From Oopsacas minuta (lineage: Eukaryota > Porifera > Hexactinellida > Lyssacinosida > Leucopsacidae), in the NCBI GenBank assembly GCA_024704765.1, contig JAKMXF010000307.1, positions 1-64,000 on the forward strand: a DNA stretch of 64,000 bases, read 5' to 3'. Of this stretch, positions 47,867 to 59,480 are shown one piece after another. A program made the translations under genes and the position numbers. Below the pieces are notes generated by a model, which was not told the origin of the DNA, did not search any database, and was given only the letters and a program-made list of their open reading frames with translations. Position 1 is the first letter of the stretch. The number at the start of each line of letters is the position of its first letter.

Positions 47867-49235
47867 GGTACAACTATAGAATTGCACCCCTCGAACTTTT
47901 CATCCGAAATGTAAAACGCACTAATTCTAGCTTGATCGTACTCGCTGAATGATGAAGATTCCACTTTAGAACGTTCAAATCGGTGCACAATTGAAAAAGC
48001 TAGAGCTAAATTACACTACTAAGCCAAAGTATATGGGCGAAATTGTATTAGTCATCAAATCAATTTATACTGATTCTAGCTACTATCTATAGCCATAGCA
48101 ATGTGCCTACTAACATCATTACATAGTGACTTACATTATTGAGAATCCTGAACAGGACTGCAAACTACAAAATAACAAGCAATCGTATTTATTACCATTA
48201 CTTCAGAACAATGCTATCAATTTTCAAAACGTAAGAGCGCAAAATGAAGCTGACTAGTTCATGATTAGTATTTTAATTCTAATAACTTCGTTATATAATG
48301 TTGTTTGCACCACTGGTACAACTTGCAGCCTGTTAACAGGCCTACGAGAGGGTGGGGCATTCGGGGTCAAATTCGACAGGTGTCACTATGTTCGTACATT
48401 GTGAGAATAGAGTTATCACAATGTTGCGTTAGAAAATAAAGCATTTGCTCGTAATAATTATGGTGAGAGCGTACATGTTAACTTCTACAAGGAAAACAGC
48501 AGGAAATAAGTAGTATTTTAGCGGGACATAACATATTAGTGTTAGTCTTATGCACTGAAAAGCGGGGCAATTCTCCCTTTGGAACGTTTTGGCGGGACAT
48601 AACTCCCAACATATGTCCGAAAAATCGGGACCTCAGCCAAAAATGGAACAGTTGACTAGTATGTGAGAGAGACATTGGTGTCTTTTTTTTGTTATTTATT
48701 AGACGTATCTCTAATAACAATCACTTTCAATTAAATTATCACTGCATAACTTTAATAAATATGTAAGTATTGACAATAGTTGACCAAATATACTATTCAA
48801 ATAAACATAGAATTAATCTGTTATAGAAAACAAGCAAACGAACATACATGGCTTTTAATTTTCATCTTATTTTGCGGTCACTTTGAAATGTATATGTATT
48901 AAGAAATTTATATTGTGACTCTCATCCAATGCTTTATATGATTTGCCACCAACCTTTAAATTAGAAATCTTTAGAACTTAGGGGTTGAGAAGGCATTTAA
49001 TTAATATGCTTTTTTGGAATAGTAAACTCTATAAATGTTCAGATATGGTAAATAGAAACAGGTTCGTTCAGCTTGAATTAATTACGGAATTTAGAATGGC
49101 TCATATGTTGTATTGCACTGAAGTAATAGCATTTTGATTCCTCGACTAATCTCCTCAACAATATCGAAATACTTTTCCCTTCTCGGTTTGTTATGACAAT
49201 TTACACAAAAATAATTTTTGTACAACGTCTAGATA

Positions 49236-49337
49236 CAGTAAAAACGGGGTTTCTAACACCTGGTTATTCTAACTATTGGATTTTTCTAACCCCTTTCTCT
49301 TACCAATAAATTGTTAGATTAAAGCGGTTTTCTACTG
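49236..49337. mobile_element. 102 bp palindromic MITE inside the Merlin element
   Basis: Left CAGTAAAAACGGGGTTTCTA and reverse complement of right CAGTAGAAAACCGCTTTAAT, between TA dinucleotides at 49234-49235 and 49338-49339. The internal part is a pyrimidine-rich 'tctaac' repeat. Likely a pogo/Tc1-type miniature element. Confidence 0.65.
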
Positions 49338-49689
49338 TAAGCATTATTTCTATTTCCAAATTGGACACATTCCTAATTGTATTCTAAAAATCTTAACTAA
49401 CATGCTCCAAAGATATCAATATGGCTTTCCATTTACCAAAATTTCTAAAAGGTTACAGGTATACAAATCAGTAACCGTTAAACTGCATTATTGTTGTTGT
49501 GGTATTATATACAAATAAATATTTAACCACTTCCAAACTTCTTGTATTGTTGCTAAAGTTATGATACTCAATATACATATACGAAAGGCAAAATGCATAA
49601 GTAATTGAGAAATGAACGCACAACTGTTACTATATATAGTTCCTGATATCCCCGCATATTTGAAAATTGATGAAGTAATTCTGACGGCA

Positions 49690-50529
49690 CAACTTGTGGC
49701 GCGACACTAACTTGGTTGAGGAAGTATGGCCTGTTGGCTGGTGCAATGCGCTGTACTTGTGGGGAGTTGATGCGTGAAGGGCCATATCCTCGACATCCTG
49801 GCTATATCTGGAGATGTCCTGTTGCAGGTTGTAAGAAGACTTGTCCATTCGGTATGGTTCATTTATTGAGGCTTCTAATATACCCCTTCCTTAAATGCTC
49901 AAGTTTCTGTACTACTGGTGGAAGATATACAGGCGCACATGTTCTTGGAGAAACAGTTAGACTGGAGTCCAAACACAGTTGTAGATTGGAAGAACTTCAT
50001 GAGAGATGTCTGTATTGAAGATCTCATTGTTAACTCCGAACCGATCGGAGGACCTGGTACGATTGTCGAGATAGATGAGTCCAAATTCGGAAAGCGGAAC
50101 AATCATGGGAGACTTCTAACTGGTCAATGGGTATTTGGGATGTTTGAAACGGGTACTAATAAAGCTGTCATGGTAGTTGTGCCTGACCGTACTACAGCAA
50201 CTCTGTTTCCAATAATCCAACAATATATTCTACCTGGAACTACGATACACTCTGATGAGTGGGCTTCATATGCCATCCAACAACATACTACTTATGTTCA
50301 TCACACCGTCAATCACTCCCAGAATTTTGTGGATCCTCACACAGGAGTGCATACTCAAGGGATAGAAAGTTCTTGGGGAAGCGTGAAGAAGAGATTGAGA
50401 AAGGGGCAAATAACGAATCCTGATCATTTGGAAACACATCTAATTGAATCATGTTGGAGAAGAAGGAACAAAGAGATCATATTGAACAACATTGTAAAAT
50501 CAATAAGAAATGCTTATCCTGTTGTTTAG
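49690..50529 (+). pseudogene. Merlin (ISXO2/IS1595-like) transposase
   Basis: The N-terminal zinc-binding part (49716-49860: AMRCTCGELM then YIWRCPVAGCKKTCP) is in one frame; the catalytic part (49918-50529) is in another, with overlap between 49918 and 50018. The core has VEIDESKFGKRN (first Asp), HSDEWASYAIQQ (second Asp), NHSQNFVDPHTGVHTQGIES with the Glu in GIESSW, and WGSVKKRLRKG. The final CWRRRNKE block is typical of the family. One frameshift between 49860 and 49920 is the only lesion I find, making this one of the least decayed transposases here. Confidence 0.88.
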
Positions 50530-50855
50530 CAAATAGTGTTCAAATTATAGTTAAGTGATAATATGTGAGATTTTTCAAACTCAATGTTTCAATATTCCAA
50601 TTAGGGGTTAAAATCCCGGGATGCAGGGATTGTTATACACCGGGGATTATTTCTCAAATCACAATCCTGGGATGCAATCTTAGGATCCCGAGATTTTCTT
50701 ATTATTTCTATAACCTATGTTTGAACAATTGAACAATTTCCTGAAAATTATCAATGATACACTCACAATACTTGCAAACAAAACCCTTTTTGCAATGGTA
50801 ACTTACATTAGTGAGTGTTAAATAACAACAAGAAGATAGGATGATTACAAGTGCG
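50530..50855. other. Merlin internal 3' spacer
   Basis: Between the transposase stop and the right TIR; repeated 'cccgggat' and 'gggatt' motifs near 50615-50700. No gene. Confidence 0.5.
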
Positions 50856-51698
50856 TATGCTCTCACCATAATTATTACGAGCAAATGCTTTATTTTCTAA
50901 CGCAACATTGTGATAACTCTATTCTCGCAATGTACGAACATAGTGACACCTGTCGAATTTGACCCCGAATGCCCCACCCTCTCGTAGGCCTGTTAACAGG
51001 CTGCAAGTTGTACCAGTGGTGCAAACAACATTATATAACGAAGTTATTAGAATTAAAATACTAATCATGAACTAGTCAGCTTCATTTTGCGCTCTTACGT
51101 TTTGAAAATTGACAGCATTGTTCTGAAGTAATGGTAATAAATACGATTGCTTGTTATTTTGTAGTTTGCATTCCTGTTCAGGATTCTCAATAATGTAAGT
51201 CACTATGTAATGGTGTTAGTAGGCACATTGCTATGGCTATAGATAGTAGCTAGAATCAGTATAAATTGATTTGATGACTAATACAATTTCGCCCATATAC
51301 TTTGGCTTAGTAGTGTAATTTAGCTCTAGCTTTTTCAATTGTGCACCGATTTGAACGTTCTAAAGTGGAATCATCATCATTCAGCGAGTACGATCAAGCT
51401 AGAATTAGTGCGTTTTACATTTCGAATGAAAAGTTCGAGGGGTGCAATTCTATAGTTGTACCTCAAATTTATATATAGTATATTTGCGAGATATTGGCAA
51501 TCCAAGGAAATTCCTTCTGTACTCGAGATTTTCACGCCAGCCTGAAGAACTGAGATTACGTCATAAATGCTTAGAATAATGGTTGGTTTCCATTATAACG
51601 AGTATTCACGCTGTGTAACTTGAGATTTTCTTTAATATTTGAAATTGTTGAATCTTTTTTCGGTATTTTCTGGGCTATCATATTCATGCCATCATCTA

Positions 51699-52633
51699 CA
51701 GTCAGGGGACAAAAGTATTCGATCACACAAATATATTGTCACAAATTGTATACTCTTTCCCGCTCCTGTATATTGTGTAGTCTATATTCGTAGCTGCAAT
51801 CTAGTAATGTGTATAGAATAACATAAGTTGTTGAAGAATTTCAAAAAAATATTTTCGATTTACACTTTATGAAGGTGTCAATTATTAATAATTATTAGAT
51901 AACTATTGATAATCAAAATAGGCGGTAAGTCAAAGCCTATTAAGAATCTATAATTTCTGACTTGATATTTGAATTCTTACGTAGGTGAGTTACCCCAAAT
52001 TGAAATATCCAATCGGATTGAACAATTTTTACCAAAGTTATAGATGAATTTGAATTTGTGCCATTCGTGCCATTTGTGCCACCTTTTGTGCCACCTTTTG
52101 CCCAAGGTGGCACAGTGTCCGCTACCAAGAGGATATTTTGTAATTCAAGCGGTAGCATAGTCATATAATTCGAAAATATTACTTCGACTTATTCCTCCTA
52201 GCCCTAGTTGATTTCCTTATAGTGGCGCTTTTTCCTGTCACCTATGCCACTTTTTTCAAAAAGTGGCACAATTGGGACAAATTGAATTCTTCTATAACTT
52301 TGGTAAAAATTGTTCAATCCGATTGGATATTTCAATCTGGGGTAACTCGCCTACGTAGAATTCAAATATCAAGTCAGAAATTCTAGATTCTTAATAGGGT
52401 TTGAATTACAACATATTTTGAATATCAATAGTTATCTAATAATTATTAATAATTAACACCTTCAAAAAGTGTAAATCGATAATAATTTTTTGAAATTCTT
52501 GAAAAACATGTTATTCTATACAAATTACTAGATTGCAGCTACGAATATAAATTACACAATATATAGGTGCGGGAAAGAGTCTACAATTTATGACAATATA
52601 TTTGTGTGATCGAATACTTTTGTCCCCTGACTG
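51699..52633. mobile_element. Foldback element with about 400 bp arms
   Basis: The left begins CAGTCAGGGGACAAAAGTAT, and the right ends in its reverse complement, with TA on each side (51697-51698, 52634-52635). The inverted arms extend from both ends to about 52110 and 52230, including 'aattcttacgtaggtgagtt' and 'ggtaaaaattgttcaatccg' blocks. The centre holds several 'gtgccacctttt' repeats. There is no coding capacity. The termini look Tc1-like, so it may be mobilised by a Tc1-type transposase. Confidence 0.8.
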
Positions 52634-52899
52634 TATATATTAATTGTAATGATGAAGTTGTCATGTTTATTTGTTAATGCCATTTATGGCTCCTATTTTG
52701 TCACTATATTCGCTTATACACCTCGATTATCGTTGAAATTTTGCCCCTATTCTTTCCAAGTCTGCCAGTGCGGAGATTATAGATTGAAATTTATTGGGGA
52801 ATTGATGAGAATTTTCATGAATTCTATTTGGAATGACAAGAAATTAACCCTTCTATCCTTAGTGCATTTTCGAGCCAGTTGAGCTTGTGGCGCCAAGTC

Positions 52900-54100
52900 T
52901 AGGAAAAATCAAGCCTGAGGTTTTCTGTGGGAAATTTTTACTACCTCCAATCGAAATTTCACATAAATCCAGTTTTGCCTCAAAACATGAGGTTTGCAAC
53001 GATTATCCTCTTATCGAGTTATAAGTTTATTTTGACAAAACAGGTGCCCTTCAGCAGGGAGCTTTTGATAGGTGTTGTTTGGTCCCCTAATAGAGACCCC
53101 ATGGTCGTAAGTTTTGTGCGCTTAAGAATTCTTTTAGGAGAAATGGGTGTACCAGAATACAGGCTAAATGAACGGCGCCTTTTTATCGACAGTTCTACTA
53201 GAAGTTTGAAATGTGTTTTGCTCCATTATTTGAATATATATGCTTCTATTCCAATTGGTCACTCAATTAGTATGAAGGAGGGGTATGAGTCAATCAAATT
53301 GGTTTTGGAGAAACTGAAACATCATGTTCATCAATGGGTGATTTGTGTTGACTTAATGATGATTAATTTCCTCCTTGGTCAGCAAAGTAGCTACACAAAT
53401 ACCCATGCTTCCTTTGTCTTTGGGATAGCCGAGCAAGAAATGACCACTGGAAGAGAAAAGAGTGGCCCTTGAGAAAGATTATGATAGTTGGAGAAATGAA
53501 CATCATTAACAATCTTCTGATCAAAAACAGGGACAAGATCATTCTTCCACCACTACATATCAAACTGGGCTCGTGAAACAATTCGTCAAGGCTTTGAATA
53601 AAGATGGTTCCTGCTTCTATTATTTATGCAGTTCATTCCCTGAACTTAGCACCGAAAAGCTCAAAGCTGGAATATTTAATGGCCTCAAGATCAGAAAGCT
53701 CATGAAAGACATGTTTTATTAATTCCATGAATGACACTGAATCTGGTGCTTGATCCGCATTTGTTTTAGTTACACAAAATCTTTAGGCAGCTATAAAGCA
53801 GAAAATTACGCTGAATTAGTAGACAACATGCTTTCGAAATTCACTAATCTTGGCTGTAGGATAAGCATCAAGCTTCATTACCTCCATAACCATTTAGATT
53901 ATTTCCCCGAAAACCTTGGCGACCTAAGTGAAGAACAAGAAGAAAGGTTCCATCAAGACATCAGGTTAATGGAAGAGAGGTACCTGGGAAGGTGGGGTAT
54001 TCACATGATGGGAGATTACTGCAGGAGTCTTCAACGAGATTGTCCAGGAAAATCTCACTCAAGGGTATCCAGGAAAAGACGCTTTTTAGACATTGATTGA
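52900..54100 (+). pseudogene. Broken copy of a multi-copy arthropod gene family (FHQDI/MEERYLGRW type)
   Basis: The first open part (52927-53470) includes LGEMGVPEYRLNERRLFIDS and STRSLKCVLLHYLNIYASIP, then HHVHQWVICVDLMMINFLLG. The middle (53473-53750) survives in other frames with TTTYQTGLVKQFVKALNKDG and LKAGIFNGLKIRKLMKD. The last part (53780-54100) reads GSYKAENYAELVDNMLSKFT, then GDLSEEQEERFHQDIRLMEE and YLGRWGIHMMGDYCRSLQRD. Proteins with this order occur in many copies in arthropods and cnidarians and are probably transposon-related, but the function is unknown to me. Frameshifts near 53470 and 53735 break it. Confidence 0.6.
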
Positions 54101-55424
54101 TGTTCTGTTAACAATACTGCTCTCATGATAACATTTATGCTTATGGCAAAAAATTCTTCCAATTTTTATTCGTACATGTATATACGTATATTAGAATGTA
54201 ATTAGTTGAAGTTAATCGTGGATATATTTCAAAAACAAGAGGTATAGATCAAAGCGAGGGCATTTTTCGAACCTATGCTCAAAATATACCCAAAAATAGG
54301 TCTAACTTCCAAGGCACCAAAATTTGTGTTGACCAGTGTTATTCATATACAAATAGAACATAAAAAAGACTAAGGCCATGTGCATCAGTACAAATCATTA
54401 AAGGACCAGTGGCTCCCCTAAGTTCGGTATCCTGCCCTTCATTGTCTCAACTATCACTCAGATACATACCAAATAAATCTATTTTGTACAAAAACGGTGT
54501 TGGATCAGTGGGAATTCAACATTTTGATGGGCAGATTTACAAATATTTACCAACTCCACTTACTGATAACATCATTTAAGTTTGATATTTTCACAATTTT
54601 GTTTTTCGTGAATGGTCAGATATCAATAAGACATTTATTCGGATAAACATGCACAAGTTTCTTATCCTCAGCTATTAATTAATTGCTCATCAAGATATAT
54701 AGTTACTTCTTTTTATCTCTTGTCCAGTGAAAATTCTTTCAGCGAGCAGGACTTATTAGTAGGTTATAAATAAAGTGAATTTTGGAATAATGATTGTGAA
54801 ATTACACGTGTTATGAAATATGGAAATATACTATAACCTCTTAAATGGTGTCTCTTTATATAGAGAACTTTATTAAGCTTGCAATCTTAGCCCACCATAG
54901 TTCATTTTATTATGTCGAACATCTATATCCGGCGAGTGAGGAATCGAACACTTTAAGGTTAACAATGCCTTCCAACAACGCCAATCCAATCCAATTGATA
55001 TATTATATCGATTGAATGGAACTTCCCAGGTTTGGGAGTCCCAATGTAGTATGTTTTTCCCAAAATTTACTAGGACGTGAACAGATCTATAAATGTTTTT
55101 GATTATTATAACTAAACCTGTGGTGGTCCAACCAGGGAAATTTTGATCGATTTGATTGATTGGATTGGTTCGAATTAGATTGAATTATCAACCCTAATTC
55201 CAACTTACATTTGACTATAGTCTACAATTTAGCCAGCTGTGCAACTAACTGAATGAATGCCGAGATAGAATGCCGGTTTCAGGGAGTATAAGTTTCTATC
55301 ATAGTAGAGATGCTAAGGACCCATTTTTCAGGATAGTATGAATGTTTTCTGAAAGCATGAAACTTTCATCATGGGCTGTACATACCATTGTAAGTGATTA
55401 ATCTTAAATGCTTTATATCTTCTA
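54101..55424. other. Stretch without a recognised gene
   Basis: Repetitive 'attggattgg' variants near 54980-55190 also occur near 47060-47085. No coding pattern. Confidence 0.4.
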
Positions 55425-56767
55425 CAGGGTGTCCCATATGTATTGGCCGGTACACTAATTTTTTATTCAATCTTAATTTTAAAATAAATCATTACGAAAT
55501 GTTATTGTGTATTTATATGTATTTAAGTTACAATTCTTAGAACATTTTCTACCAATTAGTTTTTACTTTACGCATATTTTCAAGTTCATCTCCTATTAGA
55601 CTTGGTTAGCTCCGAATTGTCAACTATGGATGTCAGAGATTATGGAGTATCGATTCGTTCTCAGGCAATTGGGCAGCTAGAGAGTGGAATAACTCAGAAA
55701 GTTGTTTCGCAGAGTTTAAAAGTCAGCCTAAGATCAGTGAGACGTTGGTGGCATGCTTACAAATCTGGGAATCCCTCGAATCTACACCAAAATCTGGTCG
55801 TAAAAAGACAGTCTCTCGTGTAGCTAAAATTGTCATTTCCAAATCATTAGGAAAACGAAGACAGTCAACAAGAAAAATTGCTTCTAAGTTAGCCAATAAA
55901 GGAATATCCATGTCTAAATCAACAGTACATCGCTATCTAAAGACTGGTTTAAAGGTAAATCGTACAAATGGCCAAAAATACCCAGACTTACCCCAAAATG
56001 AAAGAAAATCGCATAAAATTCGCTAAGAGAACTATTAATTGGACTGCTGAAGCTTGGAAAAAGGTACTGTGGAGTGATGAATCGCCGTTTGAACTCTTCT
56101 CTCTCCCAAATTGTCAAAATGATCGAGTATGGTCGAAATCCACCACAAAGGTTGAGCCATGCCTCCGTGTTAAATTTCACCCTAAAATTCAAGTCTGGGG
56201 TATGATTTCCTTTCAATCTGTTTCCGAATTGCATATAATACCGAAAGGACAGATGGTTAATGGAGCGTATTATAGGGATAGTATATTAACAGATACCTGT
56301 ATGGCTGCGATCAAACGTAAGGCTAAGACAGGTACAATATTGGAAAAGGCAATGCTCCCAAACAGGTCTGAATTTTTTTTCATGCAGGATGGAGCACCTG
56401 CTCACACAGCTAAACTAACTCAACAGTGGTGTGCAGAGAATCTCCCGAACTTTTGGCGTAAAGAGGATTGGCCCGGGAATTCTCCAGATTTAAATCCCAT
56501 TGAAAATGTTTGGGGATATTTGAAAGACAATATGACTAACATGAAAGAAGTGAGCACTCTAATGGGGCTTGAAAAAAATCTGAAAAAAGCATGGAGATCA
56601 ATTCCGAATGATTTTCTCGAAAATTTAGTCAGTAGTATGCCCAATCGTGTTAGACGTGTTCTCCAATGTAATGGAGAGTATGTAAATAAATAAATATATT
56701 GTATATTATGAAGTATACATTCGTTTTGGTCAAAATATCAACCGGCCAATACATATGGGACACCCTG
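55425..56767. mobile_element. DD37E Tc1/mariner element
   Basis: Both termini read CAGGGTGTCCCATATGTATT followed by GGCCGG (right end in reverse complement), between TA at 55423-55424 and 56768-56769. TIR identity looks perfect over 26 bp, implying a young insertion. Length 1343 bp. Confidence 0.9.
55626..56693 (+). pseudogene. DD37E transposase with two frameshifts
   Basis: ATG at 55626 (MDVRDYGVSIRSQAIGQLES). The helix-turn-helix ITQKVVSQSLKVSLRSVRRW lies in the first frame. After a frameshift near 55780 the second DNA-binding half (RQSTRKIASKLANKGISMSK) is read, and after another near 55975 the whole catalytic core is open to 56693: VLWSDESPFELFS, FMQDGAPAHTAKLTQQW and SPDLNPIENVWGYLK, with 37 residues between the second Asp and the Glu. 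The two small frameshifts are the only lesions seen. Confidence 0.88.
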
Positions 56768-57432
56768 TATTTGGATCCTATAAGCCGATTTTTATGTCGA
56801 TATTTGTTACCATTGTAAGATAAGAGTACCGTTTGTTTGAGTGGTCGCTCAAATATATTAGGAAATTTTCTTCCTAGCAACGCAGGAATGTCCCAAATCT
56901 GTCCCAGATGTGTGACAACATTCCCCACTTGCCAACCATCAGGGATACGACTTATGATCCAGGGGAAATATTTGATATTTTGGGCTTTTCTCTCATAATT
57001 GAGTGAAATAATAGTATTATTTGTATAGAAATTTGAAATCCAGGGAAATAAGGGGTTGGTACGTGAGACATTCCCTTATCGAAAATTGTCCTAACCCTAT
57101 TTGGCCTATCGAGTGATCCCTTTTTCGACGCCGCTAGGCTAGCTGAGTCAATTTATACACATATCGACAAAGATAGTAAATTTTAACATGACTATACAAG
57201 ATCATCCCCTGCAGCCCCATAATCTCTTCCAACTTTTGCATCTTTCTTACAGAACATGATTTTACTGTCTGCATTTGTGTGAAATACTATTGCAAATGTA
57301 TAGCAATATTTATTCACCTGGGTTTCATACAGGACTTTTGTTGGGGCAACGATCGATCACACCATATAAACACACTTTCTTATGTCAATTGTATCATGCA
57401 TATTGCTAACTGATGTGATAATACCTAATATA

Positions 57433-57868
57433 CAGTGGATACCGATTATGAAAACACTATCAGGCACTGGACATAATGTTCTTATATCTGGCACGTTTGT
57501 ATAACCGGATGTAGTAAATTGAGGGTGCCGGTTATGAAAACATTTCATTTGAACAGATTTGGATGTAGGAATAATATTATGCAAACTGTTCTCATATCTA
57601 CTGTATAATTTATGCCAATGCTACGAATATATTGGTAATTAGAATCAATTACACTGATACTCTAAGAGTGCTTCTTATTACCGCCCTTAATTATATTGGG
57701 GTGTATAGCAACCCTTTCCTGTAAAATATTCTTATTTCCTTCATGTTCTTATGTAACCGGAATCGAATGTTCATATATCTGGTAAATTTCCATGGTATAG
57801 GATACAAAAGATTTACGAAATCAACTTAAGTTTCTTATAACCCATGTTCTTATATCCCGCATCTACTG
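57433..57868. mobile_element. Pogo/Tc1-like MITE
   Basis: The left CAGTGGATACCGATTATGAA and the reverse complement of the right CAGTAGATGCGGGATATAAG both continue to AACA, between TA at 57431-57432 and 57869-57870. Internal repeats of 'gttcttata(t)' occur at several places on both sides. No coding capacity. Confidence 0.65.
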
Positions 57869-58167
57869 TATAAGTTATGGAGCATATAAGATTACCAAAT
57901 GTATCACGAAGTGGCAAAATCAATTTACTGACATGTCAGATACCTTTTTCGGGATGGCTCCACGTCAAGAATCACTTCTAATGATTTGTAGATGTTATTT
58001 TAAAAGTTTTATGCTTTTATCAACAAATGCACACTTTATGGTTTGTCAGCTCTATATTATCCAATAGAAGATACGTAGTATCGAGCATTTGTATTTATTT
58101 GAGGCTTATGGGGTTATGCATATACTTCTAAACTATCTGGATACTCAACTTTTATACATCTCATATA

Positions 58168-59478
58168 CAGGGTGTCTAATAAGTTCTGTTATACATTTTC
58201 GCGCCTTAGACAGTAGCTCTTAATATACTTATAAAGTAATCTTCTAGATTTTCTTGTACCATTTTTGGCGCTCTTTCGAATTATACCAAGTATATATCAT
58301 TCAAGTTGATGATTTACCAGAAAATCATGTTAGAAGAAATTCGTCCAAAAATTGTCACTTTTCACGAATCTGGGTTTAGCAACAGTGAAATTCTAAAAAG
58401 GCTAAAAAATGATAAAGTCAATCCCATGCTGATCTATCGCACAATAAAACGCTATATAGAGACTGGGAGTGTGTCTGACAGGAAACGAGTTGGTCGTCCA
58501 AGATCCGCTCACACACCAGCCCTGAAGAATAGTGTTAGATGTCGAATCCTGAGAAATCCCTGGCGTTCAATGCGAAAAATGTCTCGTGAATTCTGTGTCA
58601 ATCACAAAATGATGCGGAAATTGGTTGTAGAGGACCTAGGAATGAAGTCCTATAAGCGGAAAACGTACACCATCTTAACGACTCCATACGTCGTAAGCGA
58701 CTCGAAAGATGCATACAACTAAAAGCCCGATTCGCTCCTGGGACTGAAGATCAGATTTTCTTCTCAGATGAGAAGCTGTTCACGGTTGAGGAGGCAAGCA
58801 ATCGTCAAAACGACCGTATACTTGCTTCTCGAAGTCAGGATATCCCAGATAGTATCAAGTACATTGATAGAGTCTAGAAGCCTCTTTCTCTGATGGTATG
58901 GGCGGGTGTGTCGGCAGACTCACGGACAAACCTGATTTTTGTCCCCCAAGGAGTGAAAATAAACTCCCAGACGTACAGAGAGCTGGCCTTGGAGCCTGAT
59001 ATTGCGTCTGCGGGTGAGAAGCTCTTTCAAAACCATCCTTAGACTTACCAACAAGGCTCTGCGCCTGCACATGCTTCAAAAATATCCCAGGGTTGGTTCC
59101 GAGAGCAAAATATCGATTTCATAAGTAAGGATGAATGGCCACCATCAAGCCCAGATTTAAACCTACTCGACTATTCTGTTTGAGCAAACTTGGAGAGCAG
59201 GGCCTGTACGAAATCTCACAAGAGTTTGGAGTCCCTCAAAGTTAGTTTGTTGAGTGAATGGCAGAAAATCCCACAGGAGGAGCTGCGAAAAGCTGTCCAT
59301 CAGTTTCGGGGCAGACTAACTTCCGTAATTCATAAAAAGAGAGGCTATATTGAATGATATTTGTAATGTGTAATTAGGAACATAAGTCCTAAGAAAATAG
59401 AAGGTTTCATGGCTTTACAATGGATAAATTTGAAATCTTTGGGGAATTGATATATAACAGAACTTATTAGACACCCTG
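58168..59478. mobile_element. DD37D mariner-like element, copy 2
   Basis: TIRs CAGGGTGTCTAATAAGTTCT on both ends, TA at 58166-58167 and 59479-59480; 1311 bp. Same family as 29063-30370, opposite orientation. Confidence 0.9.
58306..59358 (+). pseudogene. DD37D mariner-like transposase, copy 2
   Basis: The N-terminal DNA-binding part is open at 58306-58660 (ESGFSNSEILKRLKND, RKRVGRPR). A frameshift near 58665 breaks it. The catalytic part continues in another frame with FSDEKLFTVEE (first Asp intact), then stops near 58876 and 59041, and YQQGSAPAHASK, where the second catalytic Asp has become Gly. SPDLNLLDYSV gives the third Asp, 37 residues after the second position. Its lesions differ from those of copy 1, so the copies decayed independently after insertion. 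Confidence 0.88.
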
Positions 59479-59480
59479 TA

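Larger units (their letters stand above)
47867..51462. mobile_element. Merlin-superfamily transposon with 0.6 kb TIRs
   Basis: The two arms, about 47867-48474 and 50856-51462, are near-identical inverted copies, both starting GGTACAACTATAGAATTGCA at the outer end. The 3.6 kb element carries an ISXO2/IS1595-type transposase (49690-50529), the hallmark of the Merlin superfamily. The outer 8 bp flanks (acgaatct, tcaaattt) match only at 5 of 8 positions. A small MITE sits inside at 49236-49337. Such long TIRs are unusual for Merlin as I know it. Confidence 0.8.

Noticed and set aside
43340-54100. A nuclear-receptor zinc-finger exon next to the receptor-like ORFs
   Set aside because: No C4-type double finger was seen on the minus strand; remaining Cys-rich frames (45397-45681) are shadows of the hAT transposase.
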